Source: Nibrella saemangeumensis
GTDB lineage: Bacteria > Bacteroidota > Bacteroidia > Cytophagales > Spirosomataceae
Direction of reading: 5' to 3'
Assembly: GCF_039541915.1 (NCBI RefSeq)
Contig: NZ_BAABHD010000005.1
Coordinates: forward strand, 496,001 to 560,000
DNA: 64,000 bases
In this document: piece by piece, positions 1-9,800 of the stretch
How positions within the stretch are numbered: position 1 is the stretch's first letter
How the letters are laid out: each line of letters opens with the position of its first letter
Translations under genes and position numbers: made by a program
Notes under the pieces: generated by a model
The model's database searches: none
Told to the model about the DNA's origin: nothing
Seen by the model: only the letters and a program-made list of their open reading frames with translations

Positions 1-1
1 G

Positions 2-85
2 GAACGCGATGGCATACCGATTCACTGGCTGGATGGATTAGCACCAGCAGAAACTCTGACGGAGGAAATTCTGACAACTGTTTAA
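2..85 (+). CDS. C-terminal fragment of an unidentified protein (cut by window edge)
   Basis: Frame 2 is open from the left edge and encodes 27 residues ending in EEILTTV before TAA at 83-85. The piece is too short to assign to a family. It lies about 100 bp upstream of the Nramp-like gene on the same strand. That this is a real gene end is inferred from the open frame and the hairpin that follows it. Confidence 0.45.
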   Translation, partial: ERDGIPIHWLDGLAPAETLTEEILTTV

Positions 86-98
86 CCCATTGTATGCT

Positions 99-119
99 TC
101 TCTTCCAAACGTGAAGAGA
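99..119 (+). terminator. Weak hairpin after the first partial gene
   Basis: TCTCTTC (99-105) pairs with GAAGAGA (113-119) across a 7-nt loop. There is no U-tract, so a terminator role for the upstream gene is only a guess. The hairpin could equally lie in the 5' region of the transporter gene. Confidence 0.3.
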
Positions 120-184
120 GTATCAACGGGTCTATTTTGGCTTTAACAGGTAAGCTATTTACCTGATTGAAGGTTCCTAAACCC

Positions 185-1585
185 ATGGAAAACCTAAACC
201 CTCCTAACCCGGAATCGCCAGTGGTAGTTGCTACCGCTGCGCCGGACCCTTACCGCCCATCGCTGGAGCTGATAAAATCAGCTCCCACCACCCTGGCCGG
301 GCAGTTGCGGCACCTGGGGCCAGGGTTTATTCTATCGGCGGCTATTGTTGGTTCAGGCGAGTTGGTAGCCACAACGGCTTTGGGGGCTAAAGCCGGCTTC
401 GTTACACTCTGGGTTATTCTGATTAGTTGCTTTATGAAAGTAACGCTGCAACTGGAGTTCGGTAAAAACGCTATCTACACCGGTATACCCACCATGCAGG
501 CACTGAACCGGCTACCGGGCCTCCGTATTAAGGGTACACACTGGACCCTCTGGCTGTGGCTATCACTACAGGGGCTGAAGGTGCTCCAGGTTGGCGGCAT
601 TGTCGGGGGCGTCGCCATTGTGCTGCACATGAGTTTTCCGGTGCTCCCTACGGGTATCTGGGCCGCTTTATCGGCGATCTCGGCGGCCCTGCTGATTTAT
701 AAGGGCTATTATAAATGGGTGGAGAAAGGTGCCCTGCTGATGATTATGGTATTCACCGCCCTTATTCTGCTGTCGCTGCTCATGCTGCAGCAAACTGACT
801 ACGCCATTACATCGGCCCAGTTGACCGAAGGCTTACGCTTTTCGCTGCCGCCCGCAGCCGTGGGCGTAGCCCTGGGCGCATTCGGCATTACCGGCGTAGG
901 GGGCGACGAAATCATGTACTACAATTACTGGTGCATTGAGAAAGGCTATGCCGCCTATGTTGGCCCCAACGATAACTCACCCGCCTGGGCCGAACGCGCC
1001 AAAGGCTGGATACGGGTGATGTACCTCGATGCGCTGTGCTCCATGGTTGTCTATACCACCGTAACGGCTGCCTTCTACCTGCTCGGCGCTTCGCTGTTGC
1101 ATGAGCAGGGCCAGGTACCCGACGGCTATGGCATGATTGAAGCGCTCTCCCGACTGTTTACGGCTACGTTAGGACCAGAGGCCAAGGTCATTTTTATGAT
1201 TGGGGCTTTTTTTGTGCTCTACTCGACACTCTTTACCGCCAACGCCAGTTGGGCGCGTATTTTTGGCGATGCCTTCGGGCAGTTTGGCTGGGTACGCTTT
1301 AGCACACCCCCCGAACGGAAGCGCGTTATTGCCGTGCTGGCCTGGGTGTTCCCGGCGCTGTGGTGTATTTCATTCCTGTTTTTGCAGGTGCCGGTATTAA
1401 TGATTCTGTTGGGTGGAGCTGCGACGTCGGTGCTGCTGATTGTGGTGGTCTGGGCAGCCTGGCAATTCCGGTATCACCAGTTGCCGGCCAGCCTGAAGCC
1501 AACGCGCTTCTACGATGTATGCTTCTGGATCAGCGTACTGTCTATTCTGGGCGTGGGGGCTTACGGCATCTGGCAAGTGTTGTAA
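185..1585 (+). CDS. Nramp-family (APC-fold) membrane transporter lacking the canonical metal motifs
   Basis: This 466-residue protein is very hydrophobic, with about eleven predicted membrane helices after a 40-residue Pro-rich N-tail. The ATG at 185 is preferred over an in-frame TTG at 167. Helix 1 holds GPGFILSAAIVGSGELVATT; GSGE (residues 56-59) sits where classical MntH/Nramp proteins carry DPGN. Helix 6 holds GVGGDEIMYYNYW (237-249) in place of the MPH motif. In classical Nramp proteins those residues bind Mn2+/Fe2+, so the substrate here may not be a transition metal; that is inference. The neighbouring P1 peptidase is convergent. Membership of the broad Nramp family is fairly secure, the substrate is not. 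Confidence 0.8.
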   Translation: MENLNPPNPESPVVVATAAPDPYRPSLELIKSAPTTLAGQLRHLGPGFILSAAIVGSGELVATTALGAKAGFVTLWVILISCFMKVTLQLEFGKNAIYTGIPTMQALNRLPGLRIKGTHWTLWLWLSLQGLKVLQVGGIVGGVAIVLHMSFPVLPTGIWAALSAISAALLIYKGYYKWVEKGALLMIMVFTALILLSLLMLQQTDYAITSAQLTEGLRFSLPPAAVGVALGAFGITGVGGDEIMYYNYWCIEKGYAAYVGPNDNSPAWAERAKGWIRVMYLDALCSMVVYTTVTAAFYLLGASLLHEQGQVPDGYGMIEALSRLFTATLGPEAKVIFMIGAFFVLYSTLFTANASWARIFGDAFGQFGWVRFSTPPERKRVIAVLAWVFPALWCISFLFLQVPVLMILLGGAATSVLLIVVVWAAWQFRYHQLPASLKPTRFYDVCFWISVLSILGVGAYGIWQVL

Positions 1586-1595
1586 AACCTGTTGG

Positions 1596-2723
1596 TTACT
1601 TTCGGCTATAACGCTTCATAATTTCCAGCACTTTATCAACGGGTAGCGCTTCCACAACACGTCCCTGATCCCCTTTCAGCGTCTGAGCCGCAAACAGGGA
1701 GTTAATGATGGCTTCTTCGGTTGCTTCAATAGCGGCCATAAATAAAGGGGAAATATTGTCGTTCCGAAGCAGCTTCAGCTCATCAATCGGGCTCTTCGAC
1801 TCGTGCGGAATCCGGTAGGCAGTGGATACGGCGATCACGTAATCTCCGCTACCGTTAGCGGCAATACCGCCGGTTTTCGCCATACCCAGAAAGGCTCGTT
1901 TAGCGAGTCGGTTCAGGTTTCGGGCGTCCAGTGGGGCGTCTGTCAGCACCACCATCATGCAGGAACCGTCGCCGGAGCGGTCGAGCGTTTCCTTGAATGA
2001 ATACTTTCCTAACTCCTCGCCTACCGGCACGCCGTCAATCTGCAGGACCCCACCGAAGTTGGTTTGCACCAGCACGCCTACCGTATACCCACCTAACGTG
2101 GCCGGCAGTTTTCGTGAAGCTGTACCAATACCCCCTTTGAAGCCAAAACAGACCGTTCCTGTACCGGCACCGGTGTTACCCTCTTCGATGGGTCCGGTGG
2201 CAGCCTTCTGCAACGCATCCAGCACATGCAGTCTGGTTACATGCCGGCCGCGAATATCGTTAAGGTACCCATCGTTTGTTTCGCCCACTACGGCATTTAC
2301 CGACCGCACCTGTTCATTGCCCGGTTGCCGCAGGGTGTAGTCGATCAGCGCGTCGGCGGCCGTAGGAACGCTGAGTGTATTTGTCAGCACAATAGGTGTT
2401 TCCAGGGTCCCTAATTCGTCTACCTGGCTGTAGCCGGCCAGTTTACCGAACCCATTGCCGATATAGATAGCGGCCGGGCATTTCTGCTGAAACAGGTTGC
2501 CGTCGTGCGGAAGAATAGCCGTCACACCCGTGCGAACGTTATCCCCCTGCCTAAGCGTGACCTGACCAACTTTTACCCCCGGCACATCGGTAATGGCGTT
2601 GAGCTTACCGGTTGGCAACACACCAATTTTAATACCGTAGTCGCGGGGGCGTTTAATAGTTTGGGCCAAGGCGGTATGGGCAAACGTGATTAGTAACAGG
2701 CCAGAAAGCAGATAGCGGGTCAT
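1596..2723 (-). CDS. P1 family peptidase (DmpA/S58 aminopeptidase), exported
   Basis: This 375-residue protein starts with a signal peptide (residues 1-20, ending HTALA before QT), so it is probably periplasmic. The family (L-aminopeptidase/D-esterase, Ntn-like fold) cuts itself at a Gly-Ser bond to expose a nucleophilic Ser. The matching site here is G253-S254 in GDGSCMMVVLTDAPL, followed by the conserved LAKRAFLGMAKTGG helix. N-terminal family signatures ITDVPGVKVG (residues 44-53) and AIYIGNGFGK (85-94) are present. Substrate is probably N-terminal D-/beta-amino acids or small peptides; this is family knowledge and not visible in the sequence. The gene ends only 10 bp from the convergent transporter gene. 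Confidence 0.88.
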   Translation of the reverse strand: MTRYLLSGLLLITFAHTALAQTIKRPRDYGIKIGVLPTGKLNAITDVPGVKVGQVTLRQGDNVRTGVTAILPHDGNLFQQKCPAAIYIGNGFGKLAGYSQVDELGTLETPIVLTNTLSVPTAADALIDYTLRQPGNEQVRSVNAVVGETNDGYLNDIRGRHVTRLHVLDALQKAATGPIEEGNTGAGTGTVCFGFKGGIGTASRKLPATLGGYTVGVLVQTNFGGVLQIDGVPVGEELGKYSFKETLDRSGDGSCMMVVLTDAPLDARNLNRLAKRAFLGMAKTGGIAANGSGDYVIAVSTAYRIPHESKSPIDELKLLRNDNISPLFMAAIEATEEAIINSLFAAQTLKGDQGRVVEALPVDKVLEIMKRYSRK

Positions 2724-2869
2724 GTGTGTACCCCGGAATTACATTCCGGCTTTTGATTAGCAAGTAACCGTTTATGAATATACTCATTTCCTGAAACCGG
2801 AATACAATCGTCCGGCGTAGTATTTACTCCGGTTTTTGTCTGCGACACCCGAAATCACCTCCCGAGGTA

Positions 2870-3682
2870 CTAAATCTGCTCCTTCGGGCAGAAGTAGGTA
2901 GTCCGCCCGCCGACTTCTTTTTTGTCAATGCGGGTGCCGCAGCGGGGACAGAATTTATGGGCCTCTACATCATCGTAAGGAGAATCATCCCACTGGCGCA
3001 CATGAATCAGAAAACCGACAGGAAAGTCCCGGTACGTAGCTTCGTGGCGGATGGCCGTTTCCAGTACCAGCCGGACGGAATCGTGCAGCCGTGCCATTTC
3101 GTCGTCAGATAAGCTGGCTGTCGGTCGCTCGGGGTGGATGCATGCCTGAAACAGGACCTCATCAACGATCCAGTTGCCCAGTCCGGCTACGGTACTCTGA
3201 TCCATCAGCACGGGCTTGATGAGCGACTTGCGACGGCGAATTCGGGCCGTTAGCTCAGAAAGTGTGATGGCCAACCCATCCGGACCGATCTTCTTTCGTT
3301 TCAAGTGCGTATCTATGCTGTCGATTAGTCCGATACGCTCAAACTTGCGGGGACAGATAAAGCCGAGGTTAAAGCCATTGCGAAAATGGAACACGATTCG
3401 GGCGTGACGGGGGCGGTCTACCGACGAGTGATAATAGGCCAGATCACCGGTCATGCCGAAGTGCATGTGCAGAATGACGCTGGGATCATCGGTGAACACG
3501 AACAGGTTTTTGCCGACCCGGTGTGTACCCGTAAACGAGCGGCCAACGATCCCTTCGTGCAGGGTTGTAAAATCGGTGGTGAGCAGTTTGTGGTCCTCCA
3601 CCTCAACCGATTCAATGGGCTGATGCAGCGCAGAAGTTTCCAGGTACTGGCGGTAAATTTCAACTTCGGGTAATTCCGGCAT
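2870..3682 (-). CDS. mutM: Fpg/Nei family DNA glycosylase (formamidopyrimidine-DNA glycosylase-like)
   Basis: This base-excision-repair enzyme removes oxidised bases and nicks the abasic site. The 270 residues match the usual length. Catalytic Pro2-Glu3 follow the start Met (MPELPEVE), Lys58 lies in the GKNL loop, LHMHFGMTG (residues 71-79) and AGLGNWIVDE (166-175, helix-two-turn-helix) are intact. The C-terminal finger has C245-x2-C248, Arg260 and C265, but the fourth zinc ligand is replaced: the chain ends FCPKEQI, with Glu268 where family members have Cys. The protein could be Fpg or Nei; the sequence alone does not separate the lesion specificities. Confidence 0.82.
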   Translation of the reverse strand: MPELPEVEIYRQYLETSALHQPIESVEVEDHKLLTTDFTTLHEGIVGRSFTGTHRVGKNLFVFTDDPSVILHMHFGMTGDLAYYHSSVDRPRHARIVFHFRNGFNLGFICPRKFERIGLIDSIDTHLKRKKIGPDGLAITLSELTARIRRRKSLIKPVLMDQSTVAGLGNWIVDEVLFQACIHPERPTASLSDDEMARLHDSVRLVLETAIRHEATYRDFPVGFLIHVRQWDDSPYDDVEAHKFCPRCGTRIDKKEVGGRTTYFCPKEQI

Positions 3683-3980
3683 AATCTTGGTTTAATGGCG
3701 TTAAAGGCAGATTTCACCACCATTTCTTTGGCTAAGAATCTGTTTATCAGCATTAAATTCGACTAAAAAGAAACTTTTATGGCATGAAAAACATTTTCCT
3801 ACTGCACCAGTTGCAGACACAATAATATGGTAAAGAGGCCGTTAAAGCTTTATGTTTTGCGAGTACGTTCCTCTTCCATCATTCGTTCAATATTTCTTAA
3901 CCAACCAATCCCCCTTCTCTGAATGCAGCAAACTTTACACAACCCTTTTCGTGTATGTTTAACTGTTAATTTAAATTTTT

Positions 3981-4916
3981 ATGGAAAACAATCAGCCAAA
4001 GTCGAAAGCTAATGGCGCATTGCTGGCCGCTCTGATTATCATGACGGGTCTGGCCGGTATTACAAGCTACCTGTACTTCGACCAGAAGAAGGTAGCCGAA
4101 AATCAGGAGGTAACGATCTCTCAACGTGTTGAAGAATTATCGACCACGCGGGTAAAGTTGGATTCTATCTCTACGGCGCTGGATGCCAAGATTGCTGAAG
4201 TTCAAAAACTGGGTGGTGACGTAAGCGAACTGCTCAAAGTAAAAGAGCAACTGGAAGCTGATAAAGCCGCTATACGGCGGGGTCAGCGGGTATCTATTGC
4301 TAAATACGAAGCCAAGATCAAGGAATACGAAAAATTCCTTGCCGAGAGAGATACTATGATTGCCGGTCTGCAGCGTGAAAACGTAACCCTGGTTACCAAT
4401 AACGAAACCCTGAACCAGGAAAACACAACCCTGAAGACAGAGAAGCAGAGTCTGCGTGATACGGTAGCCACAATTTCTACCGTCAACAAAGAACTGTCTG
4501 AAAAGGTGACCCGTGCTTCGGCGCTGAAAGCCCAGAACGTTCGTGTTTATGCGGTCAATCCCCGTGGTAAAGTTCGTGAAGGCGAAAGCTTTAAGGCCCG
4601 TCGGGTGGATAAGCTGAAGTTCATGTACACTCTGCTGGACAACCCGCTGACCAGAGAGGAGCCGAAAGAGGTATATGTCCGGGTTCTTGATCCTGATGGT
4701 GCCGTGGTTTCCGATATGGCTAATGGCTCAGGCACCTTCTCGGTAAATGGTAATGAAACGGTCTATACGACGAAGCAAACCGTGAATTACACCAACAACA
4801 ACCAGAGCGTTGAACTGCTGTATACCCGCGGTATTCCTTACAAGCCGGGCAAGTACACGGTTGAATTGTACTCTGAAGGTTTCAAGATCGGTAACGGCGA
4901 ATTTGCTATCAAATAA
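3981..4916 (+). CDS. Single-pass membrane protein with long coiled coil and C-terminal beta domain, unknown function
   Basis: The 311-residue product has a short basic N-tail, one membrane helix (about residues 13-33, GALLAALIIMTGLAGITSYL), then roughly 150 residues of heptad-rich, charged coiled coil (about 40-190) and a C-terminal 110-residue beta-rich domain with many Tyr, Val and Thr and the phrase KPGKYTVELYSEGF near the end. This suggests an inner-membrane anchor with a periplasmic rod and a sensing or scaffold head. I do not recognise a named family. It is transcribed alone, with a strong bidirectional terminator 20 bp after its stop. Confidence 0.8.
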   Translation: MENNQPKSKANGALLAALIIMTGLAGITSYLYFDQKKVAENQEVTISQRVEELSTTRVKLDSISTALDAKIAEVQKLGGDVSELLKVKEQLEADKAAIRRGQRVSIAKYEAKIKEYEKFLAERDTMIAGLQRENVTLVTNNETLNQENTTLKTEKQSLRDTVATISTVNKELSEKVTRASALKAQNVRVYAVNPRGKVREGESFKARRVDKLKFMYTLLDNPLTREEPKEVYVRVLDPDGAVVSDMANGSGTFSVNGNETVYTTKQTVNYTNNNQSVELLYTRGIPYKPGKYTVELYSEGFKIGNGEFAIK

Positions 4917-4935
4917 GCAGGCTGATTTTAATAAA

Positions 4936-4969
4936 GAACGGCGCGGCACCCAAAGGTGTTGCGCCGTTC
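4936..4969. terminator. Bidirectional terminator hairpin between convergent genes
   Basis: GAACGGCGC (4936-4944) pairs with GCGCCGTTC (4961-4969). The stem continues inward through GGCACC/GGTGTT with two G-U pairs to a CAAA loop, about 15 bp in all. It lies between the stops of two convergent genes (4916 and 4974), with an AT-rich flank on the left side. Confidence 0.8.
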
Positions 4970-4973
4970 CTGT

Positions 4974-5414
4974 TTACCGCTGATACCCGGTAAAATATAG
5001 GCTCGTTTGTGGGTCACCGGCAGCTCGGGAAATCCGCAGCACATTTCCCTGGGTTTCCATGCCACTGTTGGTAAAAACCCTGTCGGTCTGGTAGGTACCA
5101 ATTTCCTCGCTCTGGTACAGGAGCCGGACACTATGGTCGGCCAGAGGTTGTAGTTTAACCTTACGCAGCGTTTGCGTGTCGGCAACGGGAAAGAACCGGC
5201 GCACCGTCAGCGTCACTTCACTATCCGATTCAACTTTCAGATCCGCTACGGGCATTTTGTCCGGCGGCAGCGCAATGCAAAGAACATCCAGAAAACTGTT
5301 GGTCTGGTACGTTCCCGACAGCCGGTCTGCCAGGGTAACGGATTCCGGCTCAATCTCCTGCCGGCACGCAGCCAGCAGCCCGGTGAAGGCGAACAGTAGA
5401 AGCCTGTTTTTCAT
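4974..5414 (-). CDS. Small lipoprotein, unknown function
   Basis: A 146-residue product with a lipoprotein signal: MKNRLLLFAFTGLLAAC, lipobox LAAC with the lipidated Cys at 17. The mature part is beta-rich and begins RQEIEPESVTLADRLSGTYQTNSF; the phrase SGTYQTN is reminiscent of small lipocalin-like lipoproteins, though I cannot assign it. It is monocistronic, convergent with the coiled-coil gene and followed by the shared terminator. Confidence 0.72.
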   Translation of the reverse strand: MKNRLLLFAFTGLLAACRQEIEPESVTLADRLSGTYQTNSFLDVLCIALPPDKMPVADLKVESDSEVTLTVRRFFPVADTQTLRKVKLQPLADHSVRLLYQSEEIGTYQTDRVFTNSGMETQGNVLRISRAAGDPQTSLYFTGYQR

Positions 5415-5495
5415 AATGAGGCCGTTAAATGTAAACTCCTGGGAATAAGACCCTTTTTTCGTTTACAGGGTTGTAAGGTACAAAAAATTTACCGG

Positions 5496-6719
5496 CTAAT
5501 GGCCCACTACGTTTACCAGCTCAATGCCCAGCTTATCCAGATCGGTCAGGGAGTTAGCCAGGATGACTATAGCCGTTTTCCGGTCTTTACGAAACCCGGC
5601 GAAACTGGAATAGCCACCTGTTTTGCCGTTGTGCCACTGCCATCCCTGGCTTGCGCCGGTGGCCATATGCCAGCCTAACCCAACTACCCGGCCTTCGCGG
5701 TTATAAGTAGCCTTATGGGTCAGCGCTATTGCTTTAGTGACCGGCTTAGGTCCTTTGCCTAGCTGAGCGTTCAGATAAATAAGCATGTCGTTCACCGTCG
5801 AACGAATTCCGCCGGCTCCTGCCAGTGCCAGAAAGTCCCAGCCCGACGCCGGTTCACCCCGGTCGTTATACCCCAGAGCCAGCAATGGCCGCTCCGCATT
5901 AGCCAGGGTTATCGTCGTGTGCTGCATACCCAGCGGCTGTGTAATCCGGCTTTTCAACAGTTTTTCGAAGGGCATTTCGTTTACCCGCTCCAGAATAACG
6001 CCCAGCATGCCGACCGCCAGGTTTGAGTATTCGTACTGAGTGCCGGGCTGCCGCAAAAGCTGTGCCTTTTTCAGCCAGGAAAAAAGATCCTGGTGACCAT
6101 AATGTTTATAAGGGTTGATAAGATTGATGGAGCCGCTAAACAGGTTACCCGGTAGCCGGGGTAGGCCTGATGTATGGTTCGACAACATCGTCGGTGTTAT
6201 AGGTACCCCTTCCTTCTGTAAAACCGGAATGGAATCAGGCAGGTACTGATTTACCGGAGCATTCAGTTTTATTTTACGCTGCTTTACCGCATCGGCCAGC
6301 AGCGCAGCGGTAAACGTTTTACTTACGGAGCCAATCTCGTACACTGTTTTACCGTCTGGCAGCTTTTGGTTGCCTTTTGCGGTTTCGCCATAGCCATACA
6401 CAAAAACACTGTCGTGGCGCAGTACTCCAATACAAAGGCCAATAACATTGCCCTGCTCCTGCACAAATCGGGTAACGGCATCGTCAAGCCGCTTGTCCAG
6501 CACCGATCGAAGTTGGTTAGAGGTAGGCAGCAGTCTTTTCCTGGGCGCAAATTTCTCCGGGGTATCTCCGCCTATGGTAACGTCCGCACCCTGCCCCGGC
6601 CACCGCGTCTGACTAAGTTCCTGAAACGTTTTGACTGTGGGTTTTACCTGAATCACCTCGGCCCGGGCGCTCCAGAAAACAGCAAATAGCAGAAAATAAA
6701 GAGGTAAAATTTTTCTCAT
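5496..6719 (-). CDS. Serine hydrolase of the beta-lactamase/penicillin-binding fold, exported
   Basis: This 407-residue protein has a signal peptide (residues 1-20, ending WSARA before EV). Family motifs are visible: SxxK at S131-K134 (GSVSKTFTAAL, nucleophile and general base), a YSN triad in QYEYSNLAVGMLG, and HNGKTGGY near the C-terminus in the place of the KTG box. This matches class C beta-lactamase-like hydrolases (Pfam Beta-lactamase), which include D,D-peptidases and esterases as well as lactamases. The actual substrate cannot be read from sequence. It stands alone on the minus strand. Confidence 0.85.
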   Translation of the reverse strand: MRKILPLYFLLFAVFWSARAEVIQVKPTVKTFQELSQTRWPGQGADVTIGGDTPEKFAPRKRLLPTSNQLRSVLDKRLDDAVTRFVQEQGNVIGLCIGVLRHDSVFVYGYGETAKGNQKLPDGKTVYEIGSVSKTFTAALLADAVKQRKIKLNAPVNQYLPDSIPVLQKEGVPITPTMLSNHTSGLPRLPGNLFSGSINLINPYKHYGHQDLFSWLKKAQLLRQPGTQYEYSNLAVGMLGVILERVNEMPFEKLLKSRITQPLGMQHTTITLANAERPLLALGYNDRGEPASGWDFLALAGAGGIRSTVNDMLIYLNAQLGKGPKPVTKAIALTHKATYNREGRVVGLGWHMATGASQGWQWHNGKTGGYSSFAGFRKDRKTAIVILANSLTDLDKLGIELVNVVGH

Positions 6720-6776
6720 GGCATAGGCAGCCGGACTTTCATATGACCTAAAGCAAATAAAGGTCCAATTCTAAAT

Positions 6777-6806
6777 GTTTTAACCCGACAATGGCCGGGT
6801 TAAAAC
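6777..6806 (-). terminator. Hairpin downstream of the BNR propeller gene
   Basis: GTTTTAACCCG (6777-6787) pairs perfectly with CGGGTTAAAAC (6796-6806) around an 8-nt loop, 26 bp beyond the minus-strand stop at 6832. There is no U-run beyond the stem, so its strength as a terminator is uncertain. Confidence 0.5.
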
Positions 6807-6831
6807 AAAAATTTATCCTGTACCCTTTTTG

Positions 6832-9800
6832 TCACTTCGTCTCTTCTACACCCAACTCCTCCATCCACTCTTCAAATTCACCGGGCGAAGCATAGGCGTT
6901 AGGTGAGGTGATGGCCCGGCGACTCCGACGTTCAGGCGCTTTCAGTTCCCACACTTTCTCGGCTTTGGTGCCCGAGGGTGTTTCAAACACAAACTTGTAT
7001 TTTCCCGGACGCAGGTACACCTTTTTATCATCAGCCGGCTTCAGCTCTACCTCTTTCTCATCCTTTTTGCGGGTATCGTTCAGGTACTTTTGATAGGCGT
7101 CTGCCGCCGATGCGTCTACCGAATAGTCGTAGGTCAGGTAGTTCAGGCCGGCTTCGCTATCGTCGGTGAGGGTTTTCAGCGTTAGTCCTTTATCGGTCGT
7201 CAGGCGGACGGTTGTTTTGCCGGCCGTTTTTACGTAGAACGGCAACTCGAATTTATACTCCGGGGCCTCTTCGTATTTATTGTACATCCGGCCCCAATTC
7301 GGACTATAGGTGGCCGGCTTCAGGGCAAAAATATGAATCGGCTTGTTTGTAAGCGTATCCGTTATTTGCTGGAGTTGCTCGACGCTTCCGATGTACAGCG
7401 ACCGGCCGTGGGTACCCACAATCAGGTCGTTGTCGCGGGGATGTACCACCAGGTCGTGTACGGCAACAGCGGGCATACCGCTAGCCAAGTGCATAAATGA
7501 TTGCCCTTTGTTCAGCGAGGCATATACGCCATGGTCGGTGCCAACGTACAGAATGTTTGCATTTTTCGGGTCTTCTTTCACCACGTTGACCGGCTCCATC
7601 GGCAAATCGGTACCAATGGGCTGCCAGGTCTGGCCATAGTCTGTAGAGCGGAAGACATAGGCGTTGAAATGGTCGTCGCGGTAGCCGTTGAGTGAAACGT
7701 ACACGGTACCTTCGTCATGGGCCGAGGCCGTAACGCGGCTTACCCACAGGTCCTGCGGCAGTTTGTCGGAGATGCGGGTCCAGGTATAGCCGCCGTCTTT
7801 TGACACATGCACCAGGCCATCGTCGCTGCCGGTGTAGAGTAAGCCAAATTTCAGGGGTGATTCATCAATAGTGGTAAGGGTACCAAACGACACATCGCCG
7901 GTTTTGAGCCCCTTGGTCAGGTCACCCGAGAGGGTCTTGAACTCATCGCCCCGGTTCATGCTGCGGTGGAAACGGTTGGAGCCGAAGTACACCACATCCT
8001 GGTTGTGCCGCGACAGCAGAATAGGTGCCTGCCAGTTCCAGCGCAGCTTAGCCTCTCCCACCTCCTGCGGCACCGTCAGCCGCTTCATCTCACCGGTCTG
8101 CTTATTGATCCGGAAGTAATTGCCGAACTGAAAGCCGGTGTAAACGGTATTGTTATCCCGCCAGTCGACCTGCACCTGCATACCGTCGCCCCCGAGCAGG
8201 CGCTTATACGGATACTGCCCGCCATCGAACCAGTCGTACGTCGCCTTGTAGTTGCTTGGCCCGAACCAGACGCCGTTGTCCTGTAAGCCGCCGTAGACGT
8301 TGTACGGCTTGGCCATATCCACCGTGATAGCATAATATTGGGCCACCGCCGGCGTATTGGCTTTGAACCAGGTTTTGCCGTTGTCGTAGGTAATGTTTAC
8401 ACCCCCATCATTGCCCAGAATCATGTGATTGTTATTCTTTGGATTAATCCACAGCGCATGGTGGTCGGCATGAACGTTGCCGTTATCCATGCCCTTGTAG
8501 GTCTTTCCGCCATCTTCCGACCGGATCACCGGCACTCCCGCAATGACAATCTTATCGGCATTATCGGGCGCAATCCAGACATTCCCGAAATAATACCCAT
8601 AGGTGTTATACAGCCCGTCGAGGTAATCGGCATTGACCTTGCGCCAGGATTGCCCGGCATCGTCGGAACGATACACTTCGGCCCCAATGACATCGGTGTT
8701 GATAATCCGTGAATTGGCATCGTCAGTGTATTCCAGCACGGCAACCGGCTTGATTTTATCGACCTGTACCAGCTCTTTCAGCGATTTGGCCGTGTACTTT
8801 TCCGGGAAATTCTGCTCATCGAGGTACTCCGTCAATACGGCGTCTTCCGCCTTCAGAAAATCTTCTTTCGACATCACCCGAAGCTGGTCTTTGGTTAGCT
8901 TACGGGGGTCGTTCTTCTGTTCTTTTTTAGGACGAGGTGTCTGGTTATCCAGAATGGCATAGATAGTATTTGGACTTTTGGGAAAGATGCTCAGACCAAT
9001 CCGACCACTGTTCTCATCCTGCGGGAAGCCGCTGCTACCGCCCGTGATGAGCTTCCAGGTAGTACCGCCATCGGTACTCTTGTAGATACCGGACGTTTTG
9101 CCTCCTTCCACAAAATTCCAGGCCCGGCGCTCTTTATGCCACAGGCTGGCGTACAGCACCTGCGGGTTGACCGGGTCTATGTCTACGTCGATAGCGCCGG
9201 TTTTATCGTCGATGTACAGCGTCTTGGCCCAGGTCTTGCCGCCATCGGTCGTCTTGTAAATACCCCGCTCCGAATTCGGCGTGTAGAGATGACCGACAGC
9301 CGCCACCCAGGCAGTATTGGCATTGCTCGGATGCAGCACAATGCGGCCAATGTGGTGGCTATCGGCCAGGCCCAGGTGCTGCCAGCTCTTACCGCCGTCG
9401 GCACTCTTGTAGATACCTACGCCGGAGTACGACGACCGGCTGGCGTTTGATTCGCCCGTACCAACCCAGATGGTGTTGTTTTTCCAGTCGACGGCAATAG
9501 CGCCGATGGTCATCACGGCTTCGTTGTCAAACAGGGGCGTAAAGGAGATGCCATTGTTATCCGTGCGCCACAGACCACCACTGGCATAAGCCACATAAAA
9601 CTGCATTGGGTTATCGGGGTTGACATCTACGTCGACCACCCGGCCGCTCATGACCGTAGGACCCACCGACCGGAACGGTATATTCTTCACCAGCGAAGCA
9701 TCGGCCAGCCTTTGGCGTTGCTGTACCCCGGCCATTCGTTCCGGAGTTCCAGTGGCCGAAATGGGAGCCGGTGTGGTCGTGCTTTTCTTTACTTTTTTCT

